Positions 1 to 11,538 of a stretch of DNA of 64,000 nt are shown here, one piece after another. How positions within the stretch are numbered: the stretch's first letter is position 1; each line of letters starts with the position of its first letter. The notes beneath the pieces are model-generated. The model saw only the letters and a program-made list of their open reading frames with translations. It did no database searches and was not told the origin of the DNA. Made by a program: the position numbers and the translations under genes. The DNA is from Paramecium sonneborni (taxonomy: Eukaryota > Ciliophora > Oligohymenophorea > Peniculida > Parameciidae), in assembly GCA_905182985.1 (NCBI GenBank), contig CAJJDN010000004.1, positions 485,664-549,663 of the forward strand, read 5' to 3'.

Positions 1-578
1 TAGTGGAGCACATTATCATATAGCAGTGACATTAATATTAATGTTTAGGCCTCATTATCCTATAAATAGATTTAGAGGAGTGTTGTAAATATTAGTTGGC
101 ATACTTGGCTTTATGACAGGAGCTTATTGTGGGTATAATATATTGAATAATTTGTTACCTATTAACAGGTCATATTTCAAGTCCAAGACTTTAGAGCCAT
201 GAATATAATTGGATTGTATCTGATCTTTTTGGAGAAATATTAGCGACAACATCCTTTTAGTTCATGAATGTATTGTTATTTGAAAGAAAAACAGCTGTTT
301 TTAAGACTCCAGTATATAATACTATATTATTGACTCTGGCAATTTATTATTCAAGAAAATTATCACCTCATTCTGGTGGTTGTATGAATCCTACTATTGC
401 AATTGGGATGAATCTAGCAGTTGCACATGTAGAGAATAGAACTGATATTTTGAGGAATGATTTATGGTTATTTATTGCTGGACCTCTAATTGGTTCATTC
501 ATAGTCTACATATTATATTATTGCATTATATAACCCAATTCTAAATTATGCAATAAATACAAAAGTATGGGGATTTGA
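1..578 (+). CDS. Aquaporin/MIP family channel, 3' part (cut by left edge)
   Basis: Major intrinsic protein, a membrane channel for water or small solutes. The frame enters from the left edge with SGAHYHIAVT, which aligns with the first NPA loop, but the NPA box reads HIA. The second half-loop is intact as GGCMNPTIAIG (about 380-412), followed by a last hydrophobic helix with AGPLIGSF. The two halves lie in different frames. An intron of about 40 nt at 129-168 (GT...CAG) joins them without a stop, though it is long for this genome and an indel is possible. The stop is TGA at 576-578. A complete paralogue lies at 44240-45035. The family call is firm; function with a broken first NPA box is uncertain. 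Confidence 0.8.
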
Positions 579-644
579 TACATTTAAATATATTTATGTG
601 AATGTCCAAATTAATTTATTAAATATATTAACTAACCATAAAAA

Positions 645-2118
645 ATGTATAAGAATTTAACATCCTTGATCTAGAAACCACTAACATTTCTTTTTAATAG
701 AACAATTAAATCATTAGTACTTCCAGGTATATAATATATAAAATTTGAAAATAGATTAAAAATCTAAAAGGAAAAGCAAAAAATAATAAGGTCTTTCAGC
801 TCTTGATGAACTGTTATTTAGGTACACAAAACCTGATTAACAATTTCTTGATGCTAGATATGGATATAATGCTTAATTTATAGTATATGAAACAAATACA
901 AATTATTGCGATTAATCCAAATCATATTCAGATGAGAATAATGAAAGATAACAAAAAAATTATAAAAGCATTGTTCTACCTTTGATAATGATATATGGAT
1001 GTCATCTCTATATGAATGAAGAAACTAAATGTTTTTTTGGATCTTCATCTTTAAAAAAAAATCAATTAGATTAAAGAGTTGTATTGCTTTAGTATGCAGC
1101 AAACAATCCAATTGAAGATAGATACAAAGTAAATCAACTGAAGAATATTAATGGTTATGCAGTTAGTGTTTTTGATGGTCACGGTGGTTGGTAATTAGCA
1201 GAATTAGCAATGAATATCTTACATGAGAAAATAGATTATTATGTACTTTAAAATTAAAATAAAATATTGAATCAGGATGATTTAATTTAATAAAGTATAT
1301 CATAAGCTTATTCTGATGTGGAAGAAGAATTTTATAAAGTTGCATTACAAGCTTATAATATGGGATTTCCATCAGTAGCTAGAGTAGGAAGTTGTGCACT
1401 TACAGCTGTTATTGTTGGAAATAAAGTATATAGTGCTAATTTGGGAGATAGCAAAGGTATTATTGTGAATGTGAACACTAAAGGTAAAACTATTACTAAT
1501 ATATAATAGCAAATGAAAAAGCTTATAAAAAAATTAATCATACTTTGAATGCAAACTCAAAAAAAGAATAAATGAGATTGAAATCTATTTTCTCTGATGA
1601 TGATATTGTTGTTTGCAAAAGGGGAAATAAAAGTTGCTATGTTAAAGGAAGACTATAACCTACAAGGTCTTTGGGTGACTTTAGATTAAAATTCTAAGAA
1701 TTTAACAATCCGAAAAATGTGACTGAAGATAAAGGATATTTGAAATCTATCTCGAATTTTTAAGGCCCATATATTATTGTATTTTATATTTTATAATTGT
1801 AGTCTACACCAGATTAAAAAGCATTCGAAATTCAAAAAGGAGATAGATATTTAGTTTTAGGGTCTGATGGATTATGGGATGAATTATCAAAATCCGAAAT
1901 CTCAAAAGTAAGAAATTAAATCTATTTTCTAGATTGTTCAAAAGAATTAAAATAATAAAGATGAGATTATTAAATAAATATTTGAAGAATCCTTGTCTCA
2001 TGCAGCCAAAACAAATAAAATGACTGATGAAGATATTAGAAAAATACCGTTAGGGAAAAGAAGAAAATTGCATGATGATATTACTGTTATTGTAGTTGAT
2101 CTTTAAGGTTAAGTTTGA
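645..2118 (+). CDS. PP2C-type protein phosphatase
   Basis: Metal-dependent Ser/Thr phosphatase of the PPM/PP2C family. Motifs in order: NNPIEDRY, VFDGHGGWQ (metal-binding Asp and Gly), GSCALTAVIVG, ANLGDSKG, QPTRSLGDFRLK, GPYISTPD, YLVLGSDGLWDELS and the terminal HDDITVIVVDL. All are standard PP2C blocks. Four short introns restore the frame: 727-754, 1484-1509, 1779-1802 and 1908-1932 (24-28 nt, all GT...TAG). The start ATG at 645 is the only one that joins the first exon in frame; the stop is TGA. It lies 66 bp after the aquaporin stop. It probably reverses phosphorylation; the substrate cannot be told from sequence. Confidence 0.92.
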
Positions 2119-2154
2119 GAAATTTCATAATTTAATGATATTTTTTTATCTAAA

Positions 2155-2792
2155 TCAATATTTCTATTATTGATACTATTGTTGGTTTTGGTATTAAGGT
2201 TGTTATTATTGCTATTGTATCTGTTGAAATCCCATATCTATTTAATCTTTTATAAAATTCTATACTTTAGGGCTACAGCTCTTATAATTTTAATGCTTCT
2301 TCGTTTTTTAATTATTACATCATCTAATCTACTGCCATGTTTGTTTAAAAATCATTCTAGTTTTTATTCATCATAGATTCCATCACTTTTCCTTATACCA
2401 TCATGTCATCTATAGCTCTGTCAAATTGATTTATATTTTGATATAATTATTCAATTGACATATTATTTACATATTACTACATAATTGGAGTCACAACATT
2501 CAATTATCGCATCATCTATAATACTTATTAATCTTATCAATACCTCTGCATTTGCTTGTGCACTTTTTACTTATGTTTCCACAAATTATATTTTTGTTGC
2601 CATTTTTTGTAAATTTTCACTCTCTTATTTCTTTGCCATTGCTGTCTACAAAAATAATTTAGCTCCTTCTTCATTATTTTTTTTTAAAGCATCTTTTGCT
2701 TTTGCTAAATTTTTATCCTATTCTTTTAAACTTCTCTTTGATTCAGATTCAAGTCTTTTCCAAGTCATTCTTAAATCTAATTAAATATCCAT
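2155..2792 (-). CDS. ESCRT-III subunit, CHMP1/Did2 type
   Basis: Small helical, charged protein of the Snf7/CHMP family, which polymerises on membranes in multivesicular-body sorting and abscission. The start matches the CHMP1 N-terminus (MDIQLDLRMTWKRLE). Next comes the basic stretch with KAKDALKKNNEEGAKLF and QTAMAKKQESENLQKMATK, equivalent to the CHMP1 'AENAIRKKNE' region. After the 28-nt intron at 2516-2543 come NNMSIEQLYQNINQFDRA and the DDMMVQGKVMESMM block. A second intron of 28 nt near the end leads into a Gln-rich tail ending in TGA. It is convergent with the PP2C gene, whose stop is 36 bp away. The canonical C-terminal MIM1 helix is not obvious. Confidence 0.8.
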
Positions 2793-2950
2793 TGGATCTC
2801 TTGCTTATACTGGTGCAGCCTTCTAATTTTGTTATCCCATTAATTTTAATAATTAATATATTATCAAATATTTTTCATGAAGAAATAAAACCAGAATTAT
2901 AATTATTCTACATTTCTTTATGGAATAAATTATTCTATACTAAATTCATA

Positions 2951-3097
2951 TCAAAAATTATATTTTTTTTAAATTCTTTAAATAATAAAAGAAGACTTAA
3001 TTTTTTTTTTATTTTATTTCCAATATAGATTTTCTAATTCTACATAAATTAACTTTCCGTAAAAACTATCTTTTGATTCTAAAAATTTTTCACTCAT
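2951..3097 (-). CDS. Short open frame, unknown
   Basis: A 48-codon frame starting MSEKFLESKDSFYGK, charged and coding-like at its start, lysine-rich afterwards. It sits upstream of the CHMP1-like gene on the same strand, and its end is separated from that gene by 158 bp. It could be a tiny gene, a 5' exon of the CHMP1 gene, or chance: with TGA as the only stop, frames of this length are expected in AT-rich DNA. Confidence 0.22.
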
Positions 3098-3271
3098 AAT
3101 TATTTAGATTTTTAACTTGAATATAAGATGATTCATCATTTAAAATAAATATATATTAAAGCTATGAATTATAGTTTTAAATCGAAAAATTAACTTTATG
3201 AAATTAGAGATAGGAGAACAAAAAATAATAATAAAATTTTGATTTGATTATAAATATAGATATAAATAATA

Positions 3272-3523
3272 TCACTTATTTAATTATCTTTTGTATTCAT
3301 CGTTTTCTTTTTATAATTTTTAAATAATTTCTTTTAACATTAAATTTTCTTCAACTAATTAGGAATCCATTTAAAATTCTTAAAGCTACTCTCTTTATTT
3401 TTTCACTAATGAATGCAAATCTTAATTTTCTTTTTTTAACTATTTTATTTCTTACTAATAATCATAACCAGTTTTGAAAAGTATTTTTAACGGACTTTCA
3501 TATCTCGTAAGATTATTATTCAT
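3272..3523 (-). CDS. Small coiled-coil protein, unknown
   Basis: Intronless frame of 83 residues beginning MNNNLTRYESPLKILF. From about residue 25 to the end it is a continuous Glu/Lys/Gln/Leu heptad-like stretch (KKENQDLHSLVKKQREQLQE and on to QKLQKENDEYKRQLNK). Only TGA ends it. No family is recognisable. The charged composition contrasts with the flanking AT-rich spacer, which supports real coding. Confidence 0.6.
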
Positions 3524-3804
3524 GATCTTTGGGTTAAAGTAATTTGATGTGATTTAATGTCTAGATGTATTAAATGGTTAAGGAGAATGATGAGATATAC
3601 CAGATTTTAAATTTATGATGTTTCTTTAATGGGACGTATTTGGTGTTTCAACAGTTGAATGTTAACAAAAATGCTTAATTCTGGAAGGAGTGATAAAATT
3701 AGCAGTTTTGCAACCACTACTTGGAGAGAATAAAGGATTTGTTGTACACATTTAAATCCAATATTGAATAAAATTATTTATTAATTTTTAATGAGAAATG
3801 ATTT

Positions 3805-4664
3805 TCATAAATTCATTTCTAACATTTCACGTTTAATCTTTTCAACAACTTTTTCAACCAATTATACAAGAGTCTCTTCAGTCTTTTCTCTTTCTATTCT
3901 AGTTTTTTTCAAAGCTTCAGTTATTCTTCCTGATATTTCTCTTAAACTTTCAACAATTTCCTCTTCCTTAGCTTCTCTTTCTTTTTTTTCTCTAATTTTA
4001 TTTAATCTTTTATTTACTTATCAAAAGCTTCTTTTAACTCTGTTAATTATTATAGAAATTAAATTTAGATTTTTCCCTCAACATCTTTTCTTTCTCCAAT
4101 TTCATTTTATAGTTAATCTGCTATTTTTGGAAGATCTTCATTCATATATGAATCAACAAATTAATATGATTCAGATTAAGCCTAAAATATAGTTTTAAAT
4201 AGTTACCAATCCCTCTTTAGCTACTTCACCTTATAAATTATCCATCTACTATCCAATCGAATAAACTATTTTTCTTTCTTATTCTACTCTGTCTTTTGAG
4301 TTCTATTCTATTAATTTTCTAGCATGTCTTTCCAAATCAGTTAGTAGCTTTTAGGTTTCAGCTTCTTATCTTAGACGACTATTTTTTATTATTATTATAT
4401 GATACTCTTCTTATTCCAATTCTAAAAATTCACCTAGTTATCTTAATCTCTATCCTAAGTAATTGAATTTTTCTTCTTTCTATTCAGAATTATGTTATAA
4501 TTATGCTTCAAAGGCCATTATAAGTTAAGAGATATTATGAAATCTACTGTTCTTCCTAAAATAATGAATTCTTTAAATTTTTACTCATCTTGAACACTAG
4601 TTGAGATATTGTCTAATTTTTCAAATATTGCTTAAACTCTCCCTTTTACATTGGATTCAGACAT
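3805..4664 (-). CDS. SF-assemblin (striated fibre assemblin)
   Basis: Coiled-coil protein of the non-contractile striated rootlets of basal bodies in ciliates and algae. The N-terminal part MSESNVKGRVQAIFEKLDNI precedes the rod. A 29-nt intron at 4556-4584 joins it to SRFHNISQLIMAFEAQLQ and to KEEKFNYLGQRLRQLGEFLE, which closely matches SF-assemblin. A 25-nt intron lies at 4182-4206. A third near 4010-4040 has an unclear 3' end (TAG would break the frame, a site 2 nt further keeps it). The rest is an uninterrupted alpha-helical rod ending VVEKIKREMLEMNL before TGA. Paramecium has many such genes, so this is probably one of a large family. Confidence 0.88.
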
Positions 4665-4989
4665 TTTTATATATTAAATTATAAATAAAAATTTATTTCT
4701 AATATCTTTATTTATGATTCAAAAACATAGTTCTCAATTATAAAATTTCATAACTAATAGTGATTTTTTTATTTAATATAATTTAGTTTAATCTAGATAT
4801 ATTTATACATTATTTTGATATTTAAGTATTCTATTGAGATAATAAAAACAGTTATCATGAATTATAATTAATTTTTATATTAATATATTGTGTTTTACAT
4901 ATATAACCAATTTATTTATAACAACATTTTACTTATTCTAAGTTTTTTAAATTAGTATTAAATATATAAAAGTAACGGTTCATAATTGA

Positions 4990-5639
4990 TCAATCTTTAT
5001 ATACATTAAATCTAGAAATTTTGAAAGTTAGTTGCTTTAAATCTTATTCAAGTAATTGTTACTATGATTTTATTTTATCAAACTTATTTTAGTTATTTGA
5101 GTTATTAAAATTACTAATAGTTTGATCAATCACATTTTCAACTTCTTTCACATTTTAATGATAATCTTCTTCAGATCCTATCAATTATGCTAAACCATCT
5201 AATTTAGCTTAAAGCTGACTATAGTAATTTCCTTATTCACTAGGTAATACTTTTAAATATTTTGAGGAATATAATTTAACTGCACTTTAATTTTATTTAA
5301 CATCTCTTGGTGTTGGAATTTAAAACTTGGATTATTAAGGCGATTGTTTAAATTGAGACATAGATCTCATTGGACTTTAAAACTTTGATGAATTAAATTC
5401 ACCTCTCACTTAAACATTTGGAGATTAATTTTATCTCACAGCATTTTTCAAAGGACTTCCTTGAAAATCTAAACTAAATAGATATTAAAATACTTGAAAC
5501 AGAATTTCTCTATTTAGTTTTTTATCTACCTAAATCTTATTTCAAAGTAGCTAAATTGACATTGTCTTTTTTATTTGATTAAGATGCCTATATAATAATA
5601 TGAATAGATGAATACTAATTTAAAGATAGTTTAAGCCAT
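4990..5639 (-). CDS. Unknown protein, low-complexity N-terminus and helical C-terminus
   Basis: Three exons. MAQTIFKL is followed by a 28-nt intron (5588-5615), then NLATLKQDLGRQ, a 20-nt intron (5474-5493), then a Ser/Pro/Gln-rich stretch with KFQSPMRSMSQFKQSPQQ and IPTPRDVKQNQ. The C-terminal part is helical: KLYSSKYLKVLPSEQGNYYS, then QAKLDGLAQLIGSEEDYHQ. It ends at TGA. SP and TP sites suggest phosphorylation by proline-directed kinases. No domain is recognised. Exon joins and coding bias make it a solid gene prediction. Confidence 0.65.
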
Positions 5640-5983
5640 TATTTATTTTGATTTGAACTTATTGTGAATCTCCTATCTATATTTTTGTAATTATTATGAC
5701 AGATCTAAATTCATTTAACAGATAAAAAATAGTAATAAACTTTTATTATTAAAAAATTGAGATAATGCCATTTATTTATACAATTCGTTATTATCTCTGT
5801 TTCTAATCTAACTTTATAGATATATTTGCTATTCAATTCTTACAATATCTTATTATAGTAATTAATAAATAAGCTTTAATTCTAATTTTGAAATTATTTA
5901 GAAAGTAATTACAAAGAATAAAAGAAAATTATATTAATAAATTGATTAATTATATTACTGTTTAATAATTAATTCTTTATTAT

Positions 5984-6959
5984 ATGTCAATTATTGGAGT
6001 AATGGGTGGTATTTGTTCAGGAAAAATGTTATTTTGTTAATTGATGAAAGATATGTATGACTATAAAATAGTTTAATTTGATCAGGAAATTGATTTGAAT
6101 AAAACAGCTATACAAATATACAATAATTGGAATACACCAACAATTATAACAGCAATAACTACATAAGAATAAATACGTGTATTAAAGAAAAGAAACTATT
6201 TTCATTTAATATTTTTGGATGCTTCTACTTATACAAGATATAGAAGATACTGTAAAAAACATGGAGAAATTAATTTTGATGATTTTGTAAAACTTGATGA
6301 TAAAGTATGAAAGTTTTCACTTATCTCAGCATAAATATGATTTAAATTTTTTAGAGTTGGCTAAGAATTGTAAAGTTTATCTAAAGAACAATTCAAACAC
6401 TATCGAAGAATTTAGTAATTCTTTAAAACAATAAATGACCAAAATAATTAGACCATTTAGACCAGATTGGGATGTTTATTTTATGAAAGTAAATTTTGTA
6501 TTTTATATAGATAGATTGCTTATACAGTTAAATAGAGAAGTAATTGTATGAAAAAGAGTGTAGGAGCTGTGTTAGTAAATAATAATAAAAGAATTTTGAG
6601 TACATCTTACAACGGAACTCCAAAAGTGATGAAAAATTGTAATGAAGGAGGTTGTGATGTTTGTAAAGAATCCAAAACTTTAGACTTAATTTTATATAAA
6701 TGTATGTGTATCCATGCAGAAGAAGGGTGCATTTTAGAATTAGGAATAACATAAACTAGAAATACTACTTTGTATACTACTTTATTCCCATGTGTCTGGT
6801 GTTGTAAGGCCCTTTTATAAGCTGTATGATATTGAGATTTATATTAAGGAAGTTTCTAGAATTGTTTATTGTGAATAAGGAAATTGGGACCTATCTTTGT
6901 AGATTATATAAAATTTAATAAAATATGATCAAATAGATATTGAACAATATATTTATTGA
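5984..6959 (+). CDS. Deoxycytidylate (dCMP) deaminase with N-terminal kinase-like domain
   Basis: Converts dCMP to dUMP for thymidylate synthesis. The first ~170 residues form a nucleotide-kinase-like domain beginning MSIIGVMGGICSGK (P-loop), as in yeast Dcd1. The deaminase domain follows: RPDWDVYFMKIAYTVKQRSN, VGAVLVNNNKRILSTSYNGT, the zinc site CIHAEEGC and PCVWCCK. Introns: about 6307-6331 (ends CAG), 6488-6513, and 6824-6848. The last ends in AAG, and splicing it gives QAEVSRIVYCEQ, which matches the family. The frame is open upstream of 5984, but the P-loop position argues for this ATG. Confidence 0.9.
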
Positions 6960-7124
6960 GTATAATTCATCATATACATTTAAGTTAATATACCAATTAA
7001 ATATTGATTTAAATTAATAATGAAATAAAAAAATTAAAAATAATTCAAATTATATTATTTCCAAGAATAATTCCATCAACCAAATAGCACATAAACAATT
7101 GTAATAGGATTAGGAGTGGAATAA

Positions 7125-7752
7125 ATGGATATAAATAAATAGATAGGAATTAACTTATCTTAATCGTTTAAGATCGGAGATGTGATGTTAATGAGATCTG
7201 TTGATATTAATGATGAAGAATTAAAAAATATATTATAAGAGTATTTAACTGATGAAGAATAAAAAAAATATGTATTTGAGAGATCAGAAGACTTTTTTGA
7301 TTAATTTGACATATTTAAACATTTAGTCAAAGATTAAATTTATCTAGCTATTCTACCAAGAGGATAATTTGTTTTATATTAGAAAAATGAAAAAATTGAG
7401 AAAATTAGTTTGGATGAATCAACGAATAAAATATAGGAATATTTATAATAGTTTAATGAATTGGATTAAGCTCAAAAAGAGTTGCATTTGCATAGAATAT
7501 TATACAATATGAGGGAATAAATAGATGGAGAATTACCTAAATTATAATAAATGAAAGAAAAAAAAGAATGTAATTATCAATATATATATTTAAATAGTTA
7601 GGAATTTGGAAGAAAAATTGGAATATGAAAGTGAAATGAAATAATATACAGGTAAAGCATTGTTTAGTATTCCAACATTTGATAAGAAATTAGTTCATTA
7701 TGATTGGGATAGTATGTAACAAATTCCCTAAAAATTGTTATTTTAATAGTGA
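7125..7752 (+). CDS. Unknown acidic/helical protein
   Basis: About 199 residues with one 28-nt intron near 7570-7597. It starts MDINKQIGINLSQSFKIGDV. Residues about 30-70 are acidic and helical, followed by IYLAILPRGQFVLYQKNEK, which looks like beta structure, and a coiled coil (IQEYLQQFNELDQAQKELH). It ends in TGA at 7750-7752, 67 bp before the glutamate-cysteine ligase start. I do not recognise the family. It is not the N-terminus of the ligase, whose own start is clear. Confidence 0.6.
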
Positions 7753-7819
7753 ATTGTTAATTTATATACAAATATTAAGGAATTTAGAAATTCATTAATA
7801 AAAAATCTTATCTTAATAA

Positions 7820-9927
7820 ATGGGGTATTTGAACGATAAAGGAGTAACATATGATTATTTTGAATCATTGGCATTCTAAAAGACATTAAAGGAAAAAGGA
7901 ATAGTGTAATTTTTGAGTTTGTTAAAAATCTTTGGTAAATTCTAATTACATGAACATTAATTTGAACATCTATCAGATCCAAATGTGAAATAGGTAGAAA
8001 CAAAGATGTAATTATTTTGGGGTGATGAATTTGAAGGACATGTGATAAAATTATATGATGATAAGAAATTGGCACTATTGAATCCAAATACAAGTAAACT
8101 ATTAGAAATATCAATAGGTGGTTTATTTTAAAGTTTAGGTGAAGAATAATAGAAAAAGTTGCCATTTGTTATATTGCCAGAATTTGGTGCTTGGATGATA
8201 GAATTAACCCCAAACAAACCATATTAATGCATGTGTTTCAATTTTGATTAAGTGTTAATTAATATGAGAAAGAGAATTTAAACACTCTAAAGTTATTTAC
8301 CATAAGGGAATTAATATGTATTGATCCCTGTTTATCCAATGTTGGGGGTAGGTAGATTCACTACAACACTAGAGAGTGATTTAACTGCTTCTATGATAGA
8401 GAAAATAAGAAGTCAAACAAGTTATATAGAAGGAACACCAACTTTATAATAAGATGAAATATAATTCCAAAATGAAAAATTGATATAACCAGCTACACCA
8501 TATAAAGAATTACCAGTCGAACCTATTTGTAATTATTTTTCTTAAAGCATATATTTTGATGATAGGATTATTAATCCTCATCCAAGATATGCAACACTTG
8601 CTTAAAATATTAGATTAAGAAGAGGATCTAAGGTTGAAATTAAAATTCCATTATTTATTGATTAAAATACAAAAATTGAATAATCTGAATATGAACCTAA
8701 TCCAGGGTAATTATATATTATTATTATTAGATTTATTACTATGGATCATATGGGTTTTGGAATGGGAAATTGTGCACTTTAAACTACATATTTGAGTATT
8801 GATATAGATCATGCCAGATTATTATATGATTAATTGGCTGTTTTAGCTCCTTTATTTGCAGCTTTGACAGCAGGTAGCCCAATTTATAAAGGGAAAATAT
8901 CTAATTGGGATACTAAATGGGATTGTTTAGAAATGTCTGTTGATTGTAGAAGTGAAAATGAAAGAAATCCTAAAAATCCTAATCATATTCCTAAATCAAG
9001 ATATTCTTCCATTTCATATTTCATATCTAATGATAAAATGAATTTAGAAGAATACAATGATTTAAATTTCCCAGCCAATTAAGAAATAATGCAATTTGCT
9101 CAATAAAAAGCAAAATAAATGGATATACCTTTAGATCAAAAATTACTTAGACATCTTGGTATCCTTTTTTTGAGAGATAATATGGTTATGTTTAAAGATA
9201 AAATACATATTGATGATAATACTGCTCATTTTGAAGCCATCTAATCTAGTAATTGGAATTCAGTTAGATTTAAACCACCTCCTTCTTATAATTCTAAAAT
9301 TGGATGGAGAGTAGAATTTAGAACTATGGAAATTTAATTGACTGCTGAAGAAAATGCTGCATGGTCTATTATGATACTTATGATCGTGAGATTATTCTTT
9401 ACAGTATATTTTTATTTTTATTTTAGAAACATATTCCAGTTAACTTTTACATGCCATTATCACTTGTTGATGAAAATATGAGAAGATCAAAGGAAAAAGG
9501 AGCTATCTTAAATTAAAAATTTTATTTTAGAACCAACTTTTAAGAATTCGGTCCGGCTATTATTGAAGAATTATATTTAAAAGAAATATTCTTCGGTAAA
9601 TAAGATGGATCTTTTATTGGAATCATAGGATTAATTTACTAAAATAGAAATGTTGTTAGTACTTAGTAATGTTCTTAAAAGGATGAAAATATTTATTAAA
9701 AAAATAAGAAACTTTAAGATGAAGTCATAGAGTTTGTTAGAAAGAAAGTTTATGGCAATACTAAAACACTTGCTTCCTGGATGAGAGATTTTGTAATCTC
9801 ACATCCTAATTATAATAAAGATTCAATTGTAACACATGAAATCAATTATGATCTCATTAAAACACTCACTGCCATTAAAGATAGACAAAAAGAGGATCCA
9901 CACTTTCCCTTAATATTTAGTATGTGA
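7820..9927 (+). CDS. Glutamate-cysteine ligase catalytic subunit (gamma-GCS)
   Basis: First and rate-limiting step of glutathione synthesis: ATP-dependent joining of L-glutamate and L-cysteine. It begins [20 protein letters not shown] as in animal GCLC. It keeps [62 protein letters not shown], the signature [56 protein letters not shown] and [18 protein letters not shown]. Introns: 8707-8730 (24 nt, a multiple of three, inferred because its removal restores the GFITMDHMG context) and 9404-9426 (23 nt). Full length, about 690 residues, which fits the eukaryotic family. Confidence 0.94.
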
Positions 9928-9931
9928 TTTT

Positions 9932-10225
9932 ATATTTAAAACTCAATTTAATCTTTAAATCATTTTCATCTTAAGAACATATTTATGATTTCGATTGAAT
10001 ATTAGCATAGTCAACTGCATCAATTATACTTTATTTTTTCTTTCTAAAAATATTCCATACATTTGAAATAAACAATTTGAATATTTTTTTATTTTAGTTA
10101 ATCCATAATACTTTTTTGAAAATTATTAAAACAGGTTGATAATATCAATAAATAACTATAAGCTGCTTATATTTATATAAGACTCTAAATGGTGTATACT
10201 TTTTATAATTTTAATCTTTATCCAT
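9932..10225 (-). pseudogene. Coding-like frame interrupted by an in-frame TGA
   Basis: Starts MDKDQNYKKYTPFRVLYKYK, reaches a TGA (10145-10147), then continues in the same frame with WINQNKKIFKLFISNVWN and SIIDAVDYANIQSKSQICSQ towards the end of the glutamate-cysteine ligase gene. The downstream half has clear coding character. Either the TGA lies in an unrecognised intron or the gene is decayed. A 28-nt GT...TAG intron covering the stop can be drawn but puts the rest in a poor frame. No family recognised. Confidence 0.3.
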
Positions 10226-10507
10226 TTATTGTTTAATTTGATTTAAATAAGAATAAATAATTAAATTGAAGAATATTTAGAAGAATTTATGGAAATTATT
10301 TATTTAAATTAAAAATAATGTTAACTACTTTTTACTCTTACTGATGTTAAACAACTTAAACTAATATGAATATTTATACTCGTATCTAACTTATTTCTTG
10401 ATACTTAAAAGATAAATTAATTATTGGTAAGAGAGCTTTGAATAAAAAAGTATTATATAAATCATAATACCATCTGAATAACATTATATTCTTTTAATTA
10501 TTTGAAA

Positions 10508-11203
10508 TCATTTTTAAACAGTAGAAAATCGCTAGTTTCTAAAGGTGATATTAGGTTTTTTATTTGAGATTCTCCAAACAAATACCTAACACTCATCTAT
10601 TTTTTCTAATTCCACAGGTGATTAGATCAAATTACTTTTTTATACATTATTTGATTTATTATGAATTGAATAATTACTTCGATCAAATCTTTTTTGATTA
10701 GAGTATGATTTCAATATTGGATCTTCTAAAGTTTTAAGAACCCTCTTATTTCTTTCGCTTTCATAGTTCTTGTTTATTATTTAAGGTAGAAAAAATCTAT
10801 TCATCCTTTTTAATTCAAAATTAGTGTTTCTAATCTATTTTTGCAATTTCATAATTAAATCATCTACTCCTGTTTCGTAATGATATTTAAACATTTTAAT
10901 TGTAATATTATAATAATCTAGTTAAAAATAAAAATTATTTTAAAAGAACTCAGAAATATTTTTTACTTTAAATCTAATTAGTAATTTTTATTGTTTTATT
11001 TAGCTTTCTTAATATATGATTGGGTTATTTATATGAAGAATTTAATGATGAGATAATTAATTATCTGTTTTTTATTTTAAGTTTGCTACTAATTCAAGAG
11101 TTTTTTAAGTTTAAGTTTCTAAATAAAATCATTCTTTCATTTGATTTGATGAGTTAATTCTATTTTTACAAAATAAATAATTAAGTAGAAAATAAATACT
11201 CAT
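10508..11203 (-). CDS. Unknown protein; one in-frame TGA to explain
   Basis: The frame opens at MSIYFLLNYLFCKNRINSSN and meets TGA at 11129-11131. It is then open for about 200 codons: TLELVANLKQKTDNQL, the regular NISEFFQNNFYFQLDYYN, KYHYETGVDDLIMKLQKQIR and a polar C-terminus ending VQK. A 51-nt GT...TAG intron would remove the TGA in frame, but that is about twice the usual length here. Otherwise translation would start only at MFKYHYETG (10894). The 3' portion is convincingly coding; the 5' end is not settled. No known domain. Confidence 0.45.
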
Positions 11204-11538
11204 AATATAGTATATTTTTCGTGAGGAGGAATTTTATTCAGATAGAATTTATATTTTGTTTTTTTGAGAGGTTCAATAATTCTTTTGATAAAATTATATT
11301 AAATAGATGTAAATTAAGTTTTATTTCGAGTAATTTTATTTAATCTTAAAAGTTTGGCTACAAATAATTGAATTTTATATTTAGATTCTAAATTTATTGT
11401 GATTATAATTAAATATGAATGATTATTGTCTTTTTTCAATCCTGCTGTTATTGTATATAAAAATAAATTATGGATTTTTCTGAGACCCTTTTAAGTCTAA
11501 TATTGTTTTAAGGTTGATTATATTTAAATTCTGAAAAA

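Noticed and set aside
2170..2902. Several plus-strand hydrophobic frames
   Set aside because: Shadows of the CHMP1-like minus-strand gene.
3791..4192. A 133-residue plus-strand Leu/Phe/Ser-rich membrane-like protein
   Set aside because: Antisense shadow of the SF-assemblin coiled coil; Glu/Lys-rich coding strands give hydrophobic shadows.
5697..5983. N-terminal extension of dCMP deaminase (frame open back to an ATG at 5697)
   Set aside because: The P-loop begins right after the ATG at 5984, as in yeast Dcd1, and the extension is low-complexity and AT-rich.
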